DNA of 64,000 nt, taken from the NCBI RefSeq assembly GCF_029168945.1, contig NC_083601.1:21170160-21234159 (forward strand), in the 5' to 3' direction. The stretch's first letter is position 1. The number at the start of each line of letters is the position of its first letter. The translations under genes and the position numbers were made by a program. Source of the stretch: Cannabis sativa. Its lineage: Eukaryota > Streptophyta > Magnoliopsida > Rosales > Cannabaceae. Under the pieces are notes generated by a model. It saw only the letters and a program-made list of their open reading frames with translations. It was not told the DNA's origin and searched no databases. Shown here one piece after another: positions 36,398-48,416 of the stretch.

Positions 36398-36959
36398 TTA
36401 TACTAGTTTGTTTAACCTTTTTTTCTTTCTTCATTCTCATATTCTTAAAAAAAAATTATACATAAAAAAATAAAAATAAAGTATATTCTAAATATTAAGG
36501 TGAAAAAATTAAAATAAAATTTAGATAAAATTTTATTATATAATGATTAGAAAATTTATACATGATTTTTTTTAAAGAAAATATATGAAAAAAATATAAA
36601 ATAATTATTAAAATTAACACAAAAATAATTTTAATAGATTGATTCTTTAAAATTAATTTAAGTTACTTTTTTATGTGGGGTATATTTATATATAAATTTA
36701 CATGGGTAAATAAAATATTTAATTATTATTATGTCTTATTTTTGATTAACTAAAAATAAAATAATAATTTTCACATAAAATAAAATATATGAAAATTATC
36801 AACGAAAAATATGTATTAATAAAAATAAAAAAGTATGAAAATAAGTTTCAATGCATATAATTAATGTATATGTATTTTTACTTAAAACATATAATATGTA
36901 TTTTTTCTGTATTTCCTCTCTCTCCCTTTATATATACACGTATACATTTATTATAAAAA
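36398..36959. other. Very AT-rich spacer
   Basis: Over 80% A/T by eye, with no gene and no clear repeat unit. It lies between the LINE tail and the truncated Athila element. Confidence 0.6.
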
Positions 36960-37128
36960 TTTAAAGGGGTCATGGCCACTGCATGACATAAGGATATTTC
37001 GCCACTGATGATATTGAATAGTTAGCAGCGGAGCTTTCAGCAAATACAATCCATATGGTATCAAAGGCAAGGTCATCTGAGCTAAGAGCAATCTTGGTAT
37101 TTTTTGAACTCTAGCTCTTGAATTTTTA

Positions 37129-38031
37129 GCCAATTGGCCTGAGGCACAAAATGAAAGGGTACGGGTACGCAAAACAACCGTGCGAGTTAACATTAACACC
37201 ATCCATCAAATGTTTGGCATGCCAAGAGAGGAAGAAATTCTTATGGAGGAAACATATAGACAATTTATGAAAGAAAAGTTTGACCTTGTGGACTTGGCGG
37301 AAACAGTTGGTTTTCAGGGGTTGAGATTGCATGAGGTGGATGAAGAACCCCAAATGCTTTATCGATGTGAACTGAACCAAGTGGCTCGCGCTTGGATGTT
37401 TTTTGTAAGTGCTAGGCTTATGCCTAGTAAGCATTTATCGGATTTTCCGTTGGATAGACTCCGAATTGTTCATGCAATAATGAAGGGAATCTATGTGCCA
37501 GTTGGAGGTATAATTTTGCAGAGTTTTGATAACATGGTCAAAGCCACTGCACATACAGGATTTGGCCTAGCAGGAATTATAACTGAGTTGTGTGTTGCGA
37601 ATGGTGTGCCACAATATCCTTATGATAATCAAGTACAACCACAACGGAATATTGATTGGACAATGGTGCGCAACCTAAAGCCCCCTCATCCATATGGTCA
37701 ACCGCCTCCTCCTCGTCGTAATCCGCAGCCAGAAGTTCATGTCCCCGAGGAAGAGGACAATCCAAATGAAGAAATGCCTCAAGCGGTTCCCACATCCACT
37801 CCTCTTGATGCGGGGATGCAACATATCCATGCTCAACTCAACTACATTATCCAGCAAAACAATCATATCCAGAGTTACATGGTGCGAAGAAGTGAATTTG
37901 ATGAAAATCAAGTGAGGCAGTTCAATCATTTAATTGATTCGTGGAGTCTTGGGGTCGAGGACCCGAATTACTTGGCATATCCTCCTCGTTTTCAACCCTA
38001 TGATCAGCCACCACCACCCAACCCCTTCTGA
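37129..38031 (+). pseudogene. Athila env-position ORF (plant transposon protein domain)
   Basis: Open for about 300 codons, with VNINTIHQMFGMP, WMFFVSARLMPSKHLSDFP and a GIYVPVGGIILQS segment. These are typical of the putative plant transposon protein found between pol and the 3' LTR in Athila elements. The C-terminal half is Pro/Gln-rich. A stop at about 37126 cuts its N-terminus, so it is a fragment. No transmembrane segment is obvious, and I would not call it an envelope. Confidence 0.8.
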
Positions 38032-39318
38032 TGGGGGTTCAGGTAAGTCCTTCTCACCTTGAGTATAATAGCACACTGGGGACAATGTCATATTTAGTTT
38101 GGGGGGAGAGACTTAAAATTTTTAAATTCTGCACTTTAATTTTTGCATTTTAATTTTCTGTTTTAGTTAAGGATTGGCAATAAGCTTGACGATAGTTGTA
38201 TACTGCTGATTAGTGTGATGTTTTCTGAAATTGTAAAATAACTGTGTGCTTGATTCTGTTAACTCTTTGGATTAGTTTGGATGCTTAGAAACATGTGTTT
38301 ATCTGCAAATATTCAATCTGTGAAAATTGTTATAATTATTTTACTATGGTTTGTGGTAAGATTGACAGGATAGTTTAGAACTTGCATGTTTATTCTCTTG
38401 AGACGAAATCCTTGATAGTGTTCAATTGGAATATGATTTAGGCATTTGTTGGATAGTTTGAGCCTTTCAAGCCTACCGTAATAAGATGTATCCCTAGTTA
38501 ACCTTTTGAGCCTAAACCTGTTATGTTTTTCACCCATCGATTTAAAAAAAAAAATTGCAACCACACTATTAATTTTTCTTCACCATGTTATCCATGATAT
38601 CATAAGCTACATAATTAGTTTGGGGGAGGAAAAACATTTAGTGTGAGGAAATAGTGAGAGGGAGGAAAAATTTTGTAAGATTGAGAAGAGGAAAATTGTG
38701 TAATTCAATGTCACTGAAAAAAAAAATGAAATATGATGAAAAAAAAAACACAATAAAAAGTAAAAATATGTGAGAAAAAAAAAAGAAAAAAATTTTCAGT
38801 GATGTTGAAAAATAATAGAGATTTCTTCTATCAATCTTGGTAAATTCGGGAATATTATGGGATCTTAGAAGAAAGAAAAGTAAGAAGCTTGTGGGTTCTG
38901 TTTGTGTGCTTATGATATCTTGAGCCAAAATTGTCTTTTGCATATCCCTGAATATCTGAGCCATACTACCTAAAGCCTTGAAAAGACCTAATGATTCCAA
39001 AGAATACTGTCAACATTAGTGGAGAAAGGTAAGCATGCAAGCTTATGAGTTATCGGGCTGTGGAACTGTTGGAAAGAGTAAAACTTTTATAACAATGTTT
39101 CACATTTGAATAAATTTTTGCAGTTGTACATAGTGTTATAAACTGAGCATCTAAATTAATTGTTAGAGTTGGTAGAGTTGAAATTCTAGTTTGCGCAATG
39201 GAAGAGAACAACACATGAGGCAGTAGTATTGTGATTATCTGATAGCGTAGTTAGTAGATGAGTAGTTAGTTTTTTTTCTCTTACTCGGGGGCGAGTAAGA
39301 ATCTAGTTTGGGGGAATT
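38032..39318 (+). other. Athila 3' non-coding spacer and polypurine tract
   Basis: Contains CACTGGGGACAATGTCATA at about 38082 followed by a G-rich stretch, a second TTTGGGGGAGG at about 38620, and the tract AGTTTGGGGGAATT directly before the LTR at 39319. No coding sequence. Confidence 0.8.
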
Positions 39319-40592
39319 TGTTAGGCTAAAATTAGTCTAAGTTTCGGGTCATATTTTCGGTCAGTTTTCACTCTTTGTTTCTAGTTTTAGGGCTGTATTA
39401 CGATTGATTCTTTGGTTTCAGGTCCTCGGGCATTTAAAGAAAGTATGTTCAAGAATGGAGGAAAAGTTGTGAAAGAATCGAGAAGAAAATCCAAGATTGG
39501 TGTCGTTGCCTGTTCCAGTCGCGACGGGGAATTTGCCAGTCGCGACGGGAACTGGCAGAGACATCTCCAAGGAGTCGAAGTGTAACCCAGTCGCGACTGG
39601 GATTTTGCCAGTCGCGACGGGAAGAGGCAGAGAGAATTTCGAGACAGATTTGTTTAACCCCGTCGCGACGGGGGCTTTGCCAGTCGCGACGGGGACCCAG
39701 TGACGGGATTTTTGGGCAGTTTCGTAATTTCACGAATTTTAAAGATGAGAATTGGTTTAAATAGTGAGGGTTCGTGAAAATTGTGGGAGATTCAGAATTG
39801 GAACCCTAGAAACAAAGGAGGAGGCTAGAAGAGCGGCTTGTGGCGACCCGGATCAATTGCTTCAACTAGTTCTTTCTCTTCTCTTTAATTTTTCTATGTT
39901 CTTTTCTATTTCAATGTTAATTATGGATTTGATTATGGATGTTTTGAACTAAACTCCTATTTAGGAAGAATGATGAATGTTGTTTAAGTTTTTCCGAGTT
40001 AATGAATAATTGCCATTCCTCCATCTTGATTGTGAACACTATTCATATTTGTGTTTAATTTCCATGTGCAAGATTGATCACCTTTTACATATTTTATGAT
40101 CTCAATTCAAAATCTGAAAAGTGAGAATTGAGAATGCTAAAATTGGATAGTCTAGGTTTTGATGTGAAACGAAAGTATTTACATAGCCTTTGTGACATTT
40201 AGATTATTGCTTAATGTTGATTTCATGTTAGTTTAATTAAGAGATTAATTAGAGAGCATGAGATTTAGAACCTAGAAGATCTGAAAAGAGCTAGGTTAAT
40301 TTATAATCTGTCATTCACTTCAAGAGAAGGATAGCAATTAGACATTAACATTGGTAACTTAACAACAGGATTCGTCTCCCTAATCTCTCATCTTGATTAA
40401 TATTCACTTGTTTCTTTAAGTTTCTTGAATTTCTTTCTTCCTTTTTCAATCATAAATACTTTTGATTTGCCAAATAGAATTATAAGTATAGTTTAATAGT
40501 AATTAATCCAATTCTCTGTGGTTCGACCTCACTTGCGTGAGTATACTACTTGATTGCGTGCACTTGCGTAGTAATTAATAATTTTCGCAACA
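39319..40592 (+). repeat. 3' LTR of the Athila element
   Basis: 1274 bp from TGTTAGGCTA to TTCGCAACA. The right end has TGGTTCGACCTCACTTGCG and GCACTTGCG, the conserved Athila LTR end motifs, seen in reverse complement in the two solo LTRs. An array of TCGCGA palindromes lies in its first third. Confidence 0.9.
39515..39707. repeat. 72-bp periodic array of TCGCGA palindromes in the Athila LTR
   Basis: TCGCGA occurs at 39519, 39540, 39591, 39612, 39663 and 39684, so the spacings are 21, 51, 21, 51 and 21. This is a 72-bp unit present in two full copies and a shorter third. Each has a pair of palindromes within CCAGTCGCGACGGG-like cores joined by a TTTGCCAG linker. The 51-bp linkers are diverged while the cores are kept. 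Confidence 0.93.
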
Positions 40593-41581
40593 GAGTTTTG
40601 CGAATTAGAATAGTTATGAAGGTTCTGACCTTATAGGATTGTTCTCGGGTAGTCATGGGACTAGTTTCGATGTTTTCTTACTGAAATTGAGGTGATTTTA
40701 GGTTAGAATTTGAGTTTGGAACTTTTTATAGCTTAAATCCGAACATTAGTGGCGTTTGCCAATCAAGACCTCAATTTTAGTTTCTGTTGCGTAAGTATAA
40801 TAGTATGTATGGTATATATGTGCCCTATGAAGTTTGGGGTGATTTGGACAGGTTCTGGTAGCGTTTCGGTGAGTGCGTAAACTTGGAAAATCACGTTTTT
40901 ACCCCTAAAAAGCTGATCAACTGATTTTGGAACCGGTAAACCTGTTGTGGCCAACCGGTTTACCATTTCGGGCAGCCTCGGGAACTCGATAATCGTATTT
41001 TTACCATAACTTTTCACTATCGGGTATCTGTTTTGGACGTTCTATATACCGTTTCGAAGCTTGCGACAAGCTCTACCATATGGTGTATGTTTTAGAGCCA
41101 AAGTATAAATTCTATTTTAGTGTATCTGAACTACGAGGTTTGGAAGGAAACCCTAGGTTTTCCTTTGCAACCGTTAGGCAGTGTTTTGGGATAAACACTT
41201 ATTAGTTTATTATTGTTATGACTTAGGGCCTGGGATCATCGATCGTAATCTAAGTAGGCCAGCCAATATACCTGAATCAGAGCTTGAGGTAAGAAAAGTA
41301 TATTGTACTGTATAGTACGTTGTACGTAATACAATTAATATTATTATGAATTGATTAATATTGAGATATAGTTAATATTGTTATATAATGAAAAGATTGA
41401 TTAATTGAGTATTGATAATGTGATGATATTATGCATGTGATATATGGGCTCACCTGATTAGGTGATGCGATATACCTGGCGACATACCGGGCGTAGGTAC
41501 GGGCATCAGTGACATATGATAAGTACCGGGCGTAGGTACAAGCTTGTCTGATTAGGCGATTACTCATGGTGACGTGTAGAT
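40593..41581. repeat. Probable LTR fragment of another element
   Basis: No coding. It includes two copies of ACCGGGCGTAGGTAC (about 41486 and 41526), separated by CATCAGTGACATATG. This resembles LTRs of chromovirus-type Gypsy elements. Borders are not visible. The LTR at 41582 has inserted at its right side. Confidence 0.4.
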
Positions 41582-42463
41582 TGTTGGGAATATTTTACCA
41601 GGATCTAGTTTTACTAACAAGTATATTGATTAACACCCTAAATATGAATATCTCTAAAACAATGAAATTAAACACATAAGAGTTTAGAAAACCTTACATT
41701 GATTGCAGCAGAATATAATGACTTTTTTCGCTCAAGATCTATAGCCCTTGATTCCTTTCCGTCGCAGGGCATTATTGAGATTTGAGCCTGGATCTCTTTC
41801 TCTCATTCGGGTTTGGTTACCACCGTCTTACTCACTATGATTGAGTACTTGACTTGCTATGTGTGGGCATGACACTCTTTCACTAAGGGTTCGAATGGTG
41901 AAAAACAATGAAGGAGACTGAAATCACTATGGAAGGAACTCTCTCATCTAGGTTGAAGGCAATAGTTAAATTGTCAAAAGTGGATGAGTGAGAGCATCAT
42001 GTTCCTTTTATAGTGTTTCAACTAGGGCTTAGGGCTGAATTATATGGATTAAAAAAGAATAAAATATTGGGCAAAAAATCACTTAAGTGCCATCCACTTA
42101 AAGGACCATACTCTAGTTACAATTTGCCACTTTATTTCAACCACTCATTCTTCTTTCAATAATACCATATTTTCTAATTCAATTCTATAAATGCTAAAAC
42201 TATTTATTTAATAATTATAATTAATTATTAAATAAAATTATCATTTATTTAATTTATTAATTAGACCATACAAAGTTTCTTAATTAATAAATTAACTCCA
42301 AAACTTCTTTTCTTCACAATTAAGCCATTGCTTAGTGAAAATTCATAAATAAGACATAGTTTAATTTTAGAATTATAATTGATTTAAAATCAGTTAACTG
42401 AGTCTGCAAGCAGTATTATCTCAACTAGTGAGGGGACCATGGATCTTATAAAATAATATAACA
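41582..42463 (-). repeat. LTR of a minus-strand element, short relative of the 1.9-kb LTR family
   Basis: Reads TGTTGGGAAT to ATAACA. Its first 870 bp follow 58636 onward (same CCTAAATATGAA, GCAGCAGAATATAATGAC-like and TCTCAACTAGTG blocks) but it lacks about 1 kb found at the right of that copy. Immediately right, ATCCCCCAGTA gives on the minus strand a polypurine tract (ACTGGGGGAT), so this is the 3' LTR of an element on the minus strand. Confidence 0.75.
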
Positions 42464-45400
42464 ATCCCCCAGTAGATTAAAATGTGTGACACACTTGTAA
42501 CATTTATTTAATCAATCAAAATATTATATCAAAATATAACATTCCTCCACTTTAATTGAATAAATACACACTTTCAAAAAATTCATGCTTAGGTGCATTA
42601 AGTAAAATATCTTTCGACTTGAATTTTACCTTAGTGTAGTTACCACAAAATTTGATAAAATTTTGGTTGTCGTAGCATTGAACCACTATTCCCTTAGTAC
42701 AAACTGGTGATAACATACACACCCTCGCTAATGCTCACTTGAGACCGCATGTCTCGCTCTTGCACCGTTAATGGGCACGTGCAAAATTCCAATTCATGGA
42801 GTCTCTAGAGAATAACTCCCAATTCTCATAAGAGGCGGCACCACCTCTAGTCCATATAGGTGGAGTTTTAGTGTCTCATCACTCTTTAGACACTTTTTAA
42901 GCTTAAGTGAGTTTTCTTAAGCTTACGCTCCATTAAAAAACTTTTTCGATTTTAGCCCTTAATTTTTACCACATGTATTCATCCATAGATGGGACAATTG
43001 AGTACCACATTCACTCTATTGACTTGTTATTACCTATTGAACTTAAGACTAGATTTTTACAAGCGTTAAGATAGGTTACCATCAATAAGTAAAACATTAA
43101 GGAAGTTTAAATCCCATCCCTAAAAAAATCATGCTTTCATCTTGTACGGAGATTAAACAATTTGTTATAACATCTCACTATTGATTCCATGTGAATCATG
43201 CATGCCAAATATAGTGTTCACTTTGTGACCACTTTTCTCCTTAAGTACTTAAGGTTTGTAAATTTAATCATAAAAGATTAATTTTCACACAACTCAAATT
43301 CTCAATAATTTTGATACCAATCATATCAAAATTAAATACTAATTTAGACACCAAACATGTTTAAATTGTACTTTATTTTAAGACACCAAACATGTCTTAA
43401 ACTTTTCACATTAGAGTATCACCCCCACACTTTCACATTTCACTATTAAGATAATATCTTGATTTTAAAATATAGAATACCACTTTGTCTCTATAGCTCT
43501 TTTAATTAATTTCCTTCTTGAAATTATTTTCACTAAACTTTGACATCAAATAGTCAAAATTTTCACATATGCACATAGCCAAACTTGATTTAGAATTTGA
43601 AATCAAAATCAAATAAATTAATCAACAATATCACAACACATTTTGATTAAATTTGTGGCTCACCCTCACATTTATACCGTAAAGTGTATATAAAATATCA
43701 CATTTGTGTATTTTTTCTCTTGAAATGACTCTTTAACATCACTTTGAAAAATAACATTTGACATTTTTAGTTTTCTCAACAAAACTAAAATATCAAACTC
43801 ATATCACCACTTACAAAAATAATGTGATTAATTTTTTTACTTATAATTTTAAGGTTATCTCCTCGTTGAGATTAGCCCAAAATTATACCAAATTTAATAA
43901 AATTCTCATCAATTTTGCCTACAATTTTGATTAATTAAGATTCAAAATTGTTTCTCCAATTTTGTTATCTTTTCACAATATTTGAATCCACATTGATTCA
44001 TTTACTTTGAGTCCAAAATTTCTCTTCCAATTTATGGCTCATTTCACAAGTTTAGATTAATTTTTGATCAATTTGTTCTTGCTATGACAAGACAATTCTC
44101 ATAAGTGTAACTCTCATAGTTGACTTTTCTTAATTCATAAAATGAGATAATTATCACTTTAAATTCTCAAAGAATGTAACTTCTCACAAGTTACAATTTC
44201 TTTTCTCAAAATTACTATTGAAAAAGAAAAATTCAAATTCTCTTTATTCACAATATATATGATAATAATCTCCACATCAATAGTAATAAATAATATTATA
44301 TTACTATCAATATTATTATCATATGCATTATATAATTTGTATATTAATGTACAAAATTAATATATGACTCCCATACATGAATTATAACTTTCAAATAATG
44401 ATTCTATGCCAACTAATATAATATGTATGTAACATACAAAATATTAATTATATAAACATATATGTTATATCTTTCATATACATATAACATATATACTTTA
44501 ATATACATGCATAATATATATTATATACACATAATATATATTATATATACATATTTCATATAAATACATAGAACTAATTATTTCTATATATTTAATCTCA
44601 CAATATATATGTATATTATATTATATCTCATCATATATGCAATATATATAACTTATATTCATGTTATATCTTATATATCTCATATATATACTCATATAAA
44701 CATGTTATAAATTTAAATATCATATTTTATGGATGATTTTCATACAAAATTTTTATCCTTGTATTCTCAAAATCTTGATTCCTCTTCCATTGAAAATAGA
44801 TAAGCTTTTGATTATTAGAGATTTTATTGCAATGGAAGAAAATCAAGACATTACAACTCTATTGTAATACAATACAAAGACCAACAAAGAGATTAAATAA
44901 ATGTTACAACAATATTGCATGTATATATGAAATGTAGAAGAAAAAGATTATAACACATGTAATATAATATATGTATATATGTAACAAGAGAATAATATAT
45001 ATATATGTATACACTCACTTACAACCTTGAGTGTAGATTAGTAGGGATCACCATGACTTGAACAAGGTATTACACCTTTGTCCAAAAGCTTATTTTCCCT
45101 ATCTCTAAGCATTAAGGGAACTCTCATGGAAATAGCTTCAGAAATTATAAAGCCTTTTAGGATTTTATAGCAAAGTGCTTTCTTGATAGAAAACTTGATC
45201 TCTCTCAAATGAGCACCAGAGACCTCATTTTATAATATTTAGGTGATCACACTTAGAATTCAAATACACAATCCTCATTTCTTTCATATAGTTTGTAACA
45301 ACTATATTTCATAACATTTGAATTCCATCATTAATTGTGTAACATCTCTTCTATTATACAAAATATGATCAACAAAAAGAAGTTACAAAAAATAATTAAT

Positions 45401-45559
45401 CTTGTAATTCCTCTCCATATTACAAAATGTAGGTTACAATTTTAAGTTAAATAAATTATATGTTACACAATTTATTTACCAAACACTTAATGTATATTAT
45501 TCACATAATATATTACCACATTTTAATCTACACTTATTATATTATAAAATAATAGAACA
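42464..45559 (-). other. Decayed interior of an LTR element and AT-rich DNA
   Basis: There is no reading frame over about 60 codons in 3.1 kb. The first part has the mixed composition of a decayed Copia interior on the minus strand. From about 44220 to 44720 it is almost pure A/T with many ATAT tracts. Inverted 14-mers TAGATTAAAATGTG (42473-42486) and its complement (45517-45530) frame it. I could not find a matching 5' LTR. Confidence 0.5.
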
Positions 45560-46080
45560 TGTTATAGTGTGAATTTTTCACCTAGAAACTCGAGATCAGG
45601 CTCCCATAAGGACGACACGTGGACTCACTCTCCTCAAGGATTACTGAGCTGTTAGAAGGAGACCGCTCGAGGATAAACCTCGCCTAAACCAAACTCAGCG
45701 AGATGATGTGACCCTGATAGAGTCTAGTCGCATTATTACGCCTCGCATGACGTAGGACCAAGATGGAAATGTTCAGGTCTCGCATATACTAAGATATATG
45801 CGATGTCTTTGAAGACTTATCCTGCGACTTAGTAAAGACCGTTTCTTTACGTTTCTTTACATAGCAAGTTAGTCCAAAAGACTTAATATGCTCGATGATC
45901 CGATAAGGACTCGCACGTCCTAGATCATCGACGCTGTCAACGTATCCACATATGCGACTCAATTAGGATGCAGATAGCTAAGTACGAGACTCGTTAGTCT
46001 CGATTAACAAGAGCACACCCTAAGTTTGCGAGCTTGTGTGAGCAAATGAACAGATAACTTGCACTATGAAAGTCGCATAC
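45560..46080 (+). repeat. Tat-type Gypsy LTR fragment
   Basis: Starts TGTTATAGTGTGA and continues CACCTAGAAACTCGAGA. This matches the start of the Gypsy LTR read on its own strand (from 24031 downwards: TGTTATAGTGAGA, CACCTAGAAACTCGAGA). The rest is diverged but keeps the same CG-containing TCGCAT / CTCGCA words. The right end is not clear. It is an older, differently oriented relative of the young element. Confidence 0.7.
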
Positions 46081-46266
46081 GTTGCTGTATTTAGTAAAAC
46101 GAATTTAAATTGTTCTTCATTTATTTTATTTTCGTTTTTCTTAATTTGATGCCAATATTCAAAGTAAAACGGTTTAATAATCAATTAAGTTCTGTGTAAC
46201 CAAAGACACTTGCTTTGTATATAAATGAGTGATCTAACATGAATAAAAAAAAAGATAGAAAATCAT

Positions 46267-47755
46267 GGGATAATTGCGGCAAAAGTCCCCAAAAACTTAG
46301 GGTTGATACGGATTAATCCCCAACCTCGAAAATTGGCGTTAAAAGTCCCTAAGGTCGCCATTTTTGTAAGTCCGTTGGTCCTCAATTTAACAGATCTGTT
46401 AAATACGGACAAGAATGCCACGTGTTTAAATCTTATTGGACCAACTCATAATTTTAATTAAAAAATAATTTAAAATGATTTAAATAATGAATAAATTATT
46501 AAAAAATAAAAAATAAAAAACTTTAATGTTTTTTTATTTCATTTTTTCTTTCCATTTATTTTATCTTGGACTTAGTCTTCTTCATCAAGCACGCACAGTC
46601 CACAGACCTTTCTTCATCAACCAACAATTTTTACTTGCAAGTTGTATTTCAAATCTTCTTTCTTTCTTGCCTTCCACCACCACTAATTTAAACTCCATAC
46701 TGGAGGTTGGCTCTGGTGACTTCGAAATCGCCCAGGTCGAAGCCATGGCGCGTGAGGCTTCGACAACGGGGATAGCTACACACAAGGGCCAAACATCACG
46801 GGCAGGGCCAAACATCACGGGCAGAGAGAAGTGGTAGATCTGTTCAGATCTTGTCGACGGCGAGTGGCGGTAGTCCACCTTTTCTGATCAGATCTCGCCG
46901 ACAGAGACCGCCGTGGATGATGACAGTGACGACCACTCTCTGAATCCCACTCCAATGCCATCATCGACGTCCACCGCAAGAAGAGGGATGAAGAAATTGA
47001 GGCTGGGTAGTAGGTACCAAATCTTTTAATGCCAGTTTTGTTTTGTTTTGTTTTTGTTTTTTTTTCTTGGTTTTGTTTTGAAAAAATTATTAGATCTTTT
47101 TGTATATAAGTGACAGAACCCCAAAGAACAGATTTGGGCTTTTGAATTCGATGGTATGTCCCTTTACCAGATTTGAGAATTGTTTTTTTTCCTGAAAAAA
47201 TTGGTACAAATTTAGTTTCGTTCTAGTGGTTTGAGCTATGGTTCTTGACCTTGGATGAGCTATTTGAATTTTATTGTGCAATTTCAGATTTGAGTTTTTA
47301 CCCAGCTTTCTTGATTGGTTATAACAAATTTTGATAATTGAATTCGTAATTGGTGGTTGTGGTGGCACTGTGATGGTCATGGTAGTATAATGTGTGAAGA
47401 AGATTGAAGAAAAAAAATTAAAGAAAAACCATCTGGAAAAAGGAAAAATAATTGGAGAAGAATTGAGAAAAAAAAAAAAAAAAAGGAAAAAAAATTATTA
47501 TTATTTTTTAATAATTTTTTTTTGAATAAATTATTTATTATTTTAATTATTTTAATTTTTTTTAATTAAAATTATGGCTGGCCCAATAATATTTGAACAC
47601 GTGGCATTCTTGTCAGTATTTAACAACTCTGTTAAATTGGGTACCAACGGACTTACGAAAATAGCGACCTTAGGGACTAATGCTGCCAATTTTCGAGGTT
47701 GAGGATTAACCTGCATCAACTCTAAACTTTTGGGGACTTTTGCCGCAATTATCCC
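46267..47755. mobile_element. Mutator-like (MULE) non-autonomous element with long inverted repeats
   Basis: The two ends form inverted repeats of about 205 bp beginning GGGATAATTGCGGCAAAAGT. They are flanked by a perfect 9-bp duplication GAAAATCAT (46258-46266 and 47756-47764). The arms share blocks such as AATGCCACGTGTT and TAAGTCCGTTGG. No transposase is seen. The interior from about 46540 to 47010 is more GC-rich than the arms and looks genic. Confidence 0.92.
46560..47100 (+). other. Possible captured gene fragment inside the MULE
   Basis: This 0.5-kb interior has a leader-like CT-rich part, a region of balanced composition (GTCGACGGCGAGTGGCGG, ATCTCGCCGACAGAGACCG) and a T-rich tail that could be an intron. 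An ATG-led frame runs to 46837. A 19-bp unit GGCCAAACATCACGGGCAG is tandemly doubled at about 46788. I do not recognise the protein. Carrying host gene pieces is common for MULEs (Pack-MULEs); here it is inference. Confidence 0.4.
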
Positions 47756-47764
47756 GAAAATCAT

Positions 47765-48416
47765 TGCAATAGTAGACTAAGCAGACCGTGATCTAACACT
47801 ATAATTCTCTTGTGTTCATTATATTTTCTAGTACGTCTATGCCTGCTCTTTGAATACTCGTCATTCTAGATTAAGTACTAGCACATTTTCATTAAATAAT
47901 TATATTTTTATTTTTATTCGGTGTTGTCAAAATTCCTCCAAGAACATAAAATTTTTTGTGTAAATCAAACTCTCTTAATTTAATTCTTTCTTATTTTTCA
48001 TCTTGTCAAATTTGTTAAACTAATAATGTAAATAACATTTATTCTGTATTATTATGATAATCGCAAAACTATCAAAGTAACAATTAGAATAATTAAAACT
48101 GTAATTTTTTTTAAAAAAAAAATAGTACACGACTAATTCCCCATTTTTTTGTTGTAAAATTATTTTAATAATAAAAATTTTGATGCTAGTTTTACAAAAC
48201 ACTCTACTTTTGCACTTCTATTCTCTCCAATTTCATTTCATCGGAGAAAATTATACACACACCGAATCAAAGCGTGAATTTTCTCCACTCTGCTCTGGTT
48301 CTCCCTTTGTCTTCAACCAATTTGTAAGCTTTTCATCTTGAGCCAAAATTATTTCAGGTCTTTGTTCGATTCCCTATATGAAATTTTGAATTGGTTAGGT
48401 TTCGGGACTGAAGGCC
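47765..48416 (+). promoter_or_regulatory. 5' flank and 5'UTR of the RanBPM-like gene
   Basis: 650 bp between the MULE and the start codon. It is AT-rich up to about 48200, then shows the mixed composition of a leader (TTCTCCACTCTGCTC). An intron in the leader is possible (TTTGTAAGCTT at 48330) but unproved. Confidence 0.5.

Larger units (their letters stand above)
36960..40592 (+). mobile_element. 3' half of an Athila retrotransposon
   Basis: An Athila env-position ORF, the long non-coding spacer with GGGGACAATGTCA, a polypurine tract and one LTR follow in the normal order. Gag and pol are missing, so the element is 5'-truncated somewhere near 36960. The LTR ends (TGTTAGG to CGCAACA) match the two solo LTRs inside the Copia, which are therefore relatives inserted in the opposite orientation. 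Confidence 0.85.

Noticed and set aside
37180..38031. Calling the Athila ORF an envelope gene
   Set aside because: No signal peptide or membrane helix seen; it matches the plant transposon protein pattern better.
39449..39733. Frames on both strands across the TCGCGA array (Pro-Val-Ala-Thr-Gly and Ser-Arg-Arg-Asp repeats)
   Set aside because: They exist because the 72-bp period is a multiple of three; they lie inside an LTR with no start context.
42464..45559. A DNA transposon with the 14-bp inverted repeat as its ends
   Set aside because: The repeats are not flanked by a target duplication, and the left one sits just inside an LTR polypurine tract.
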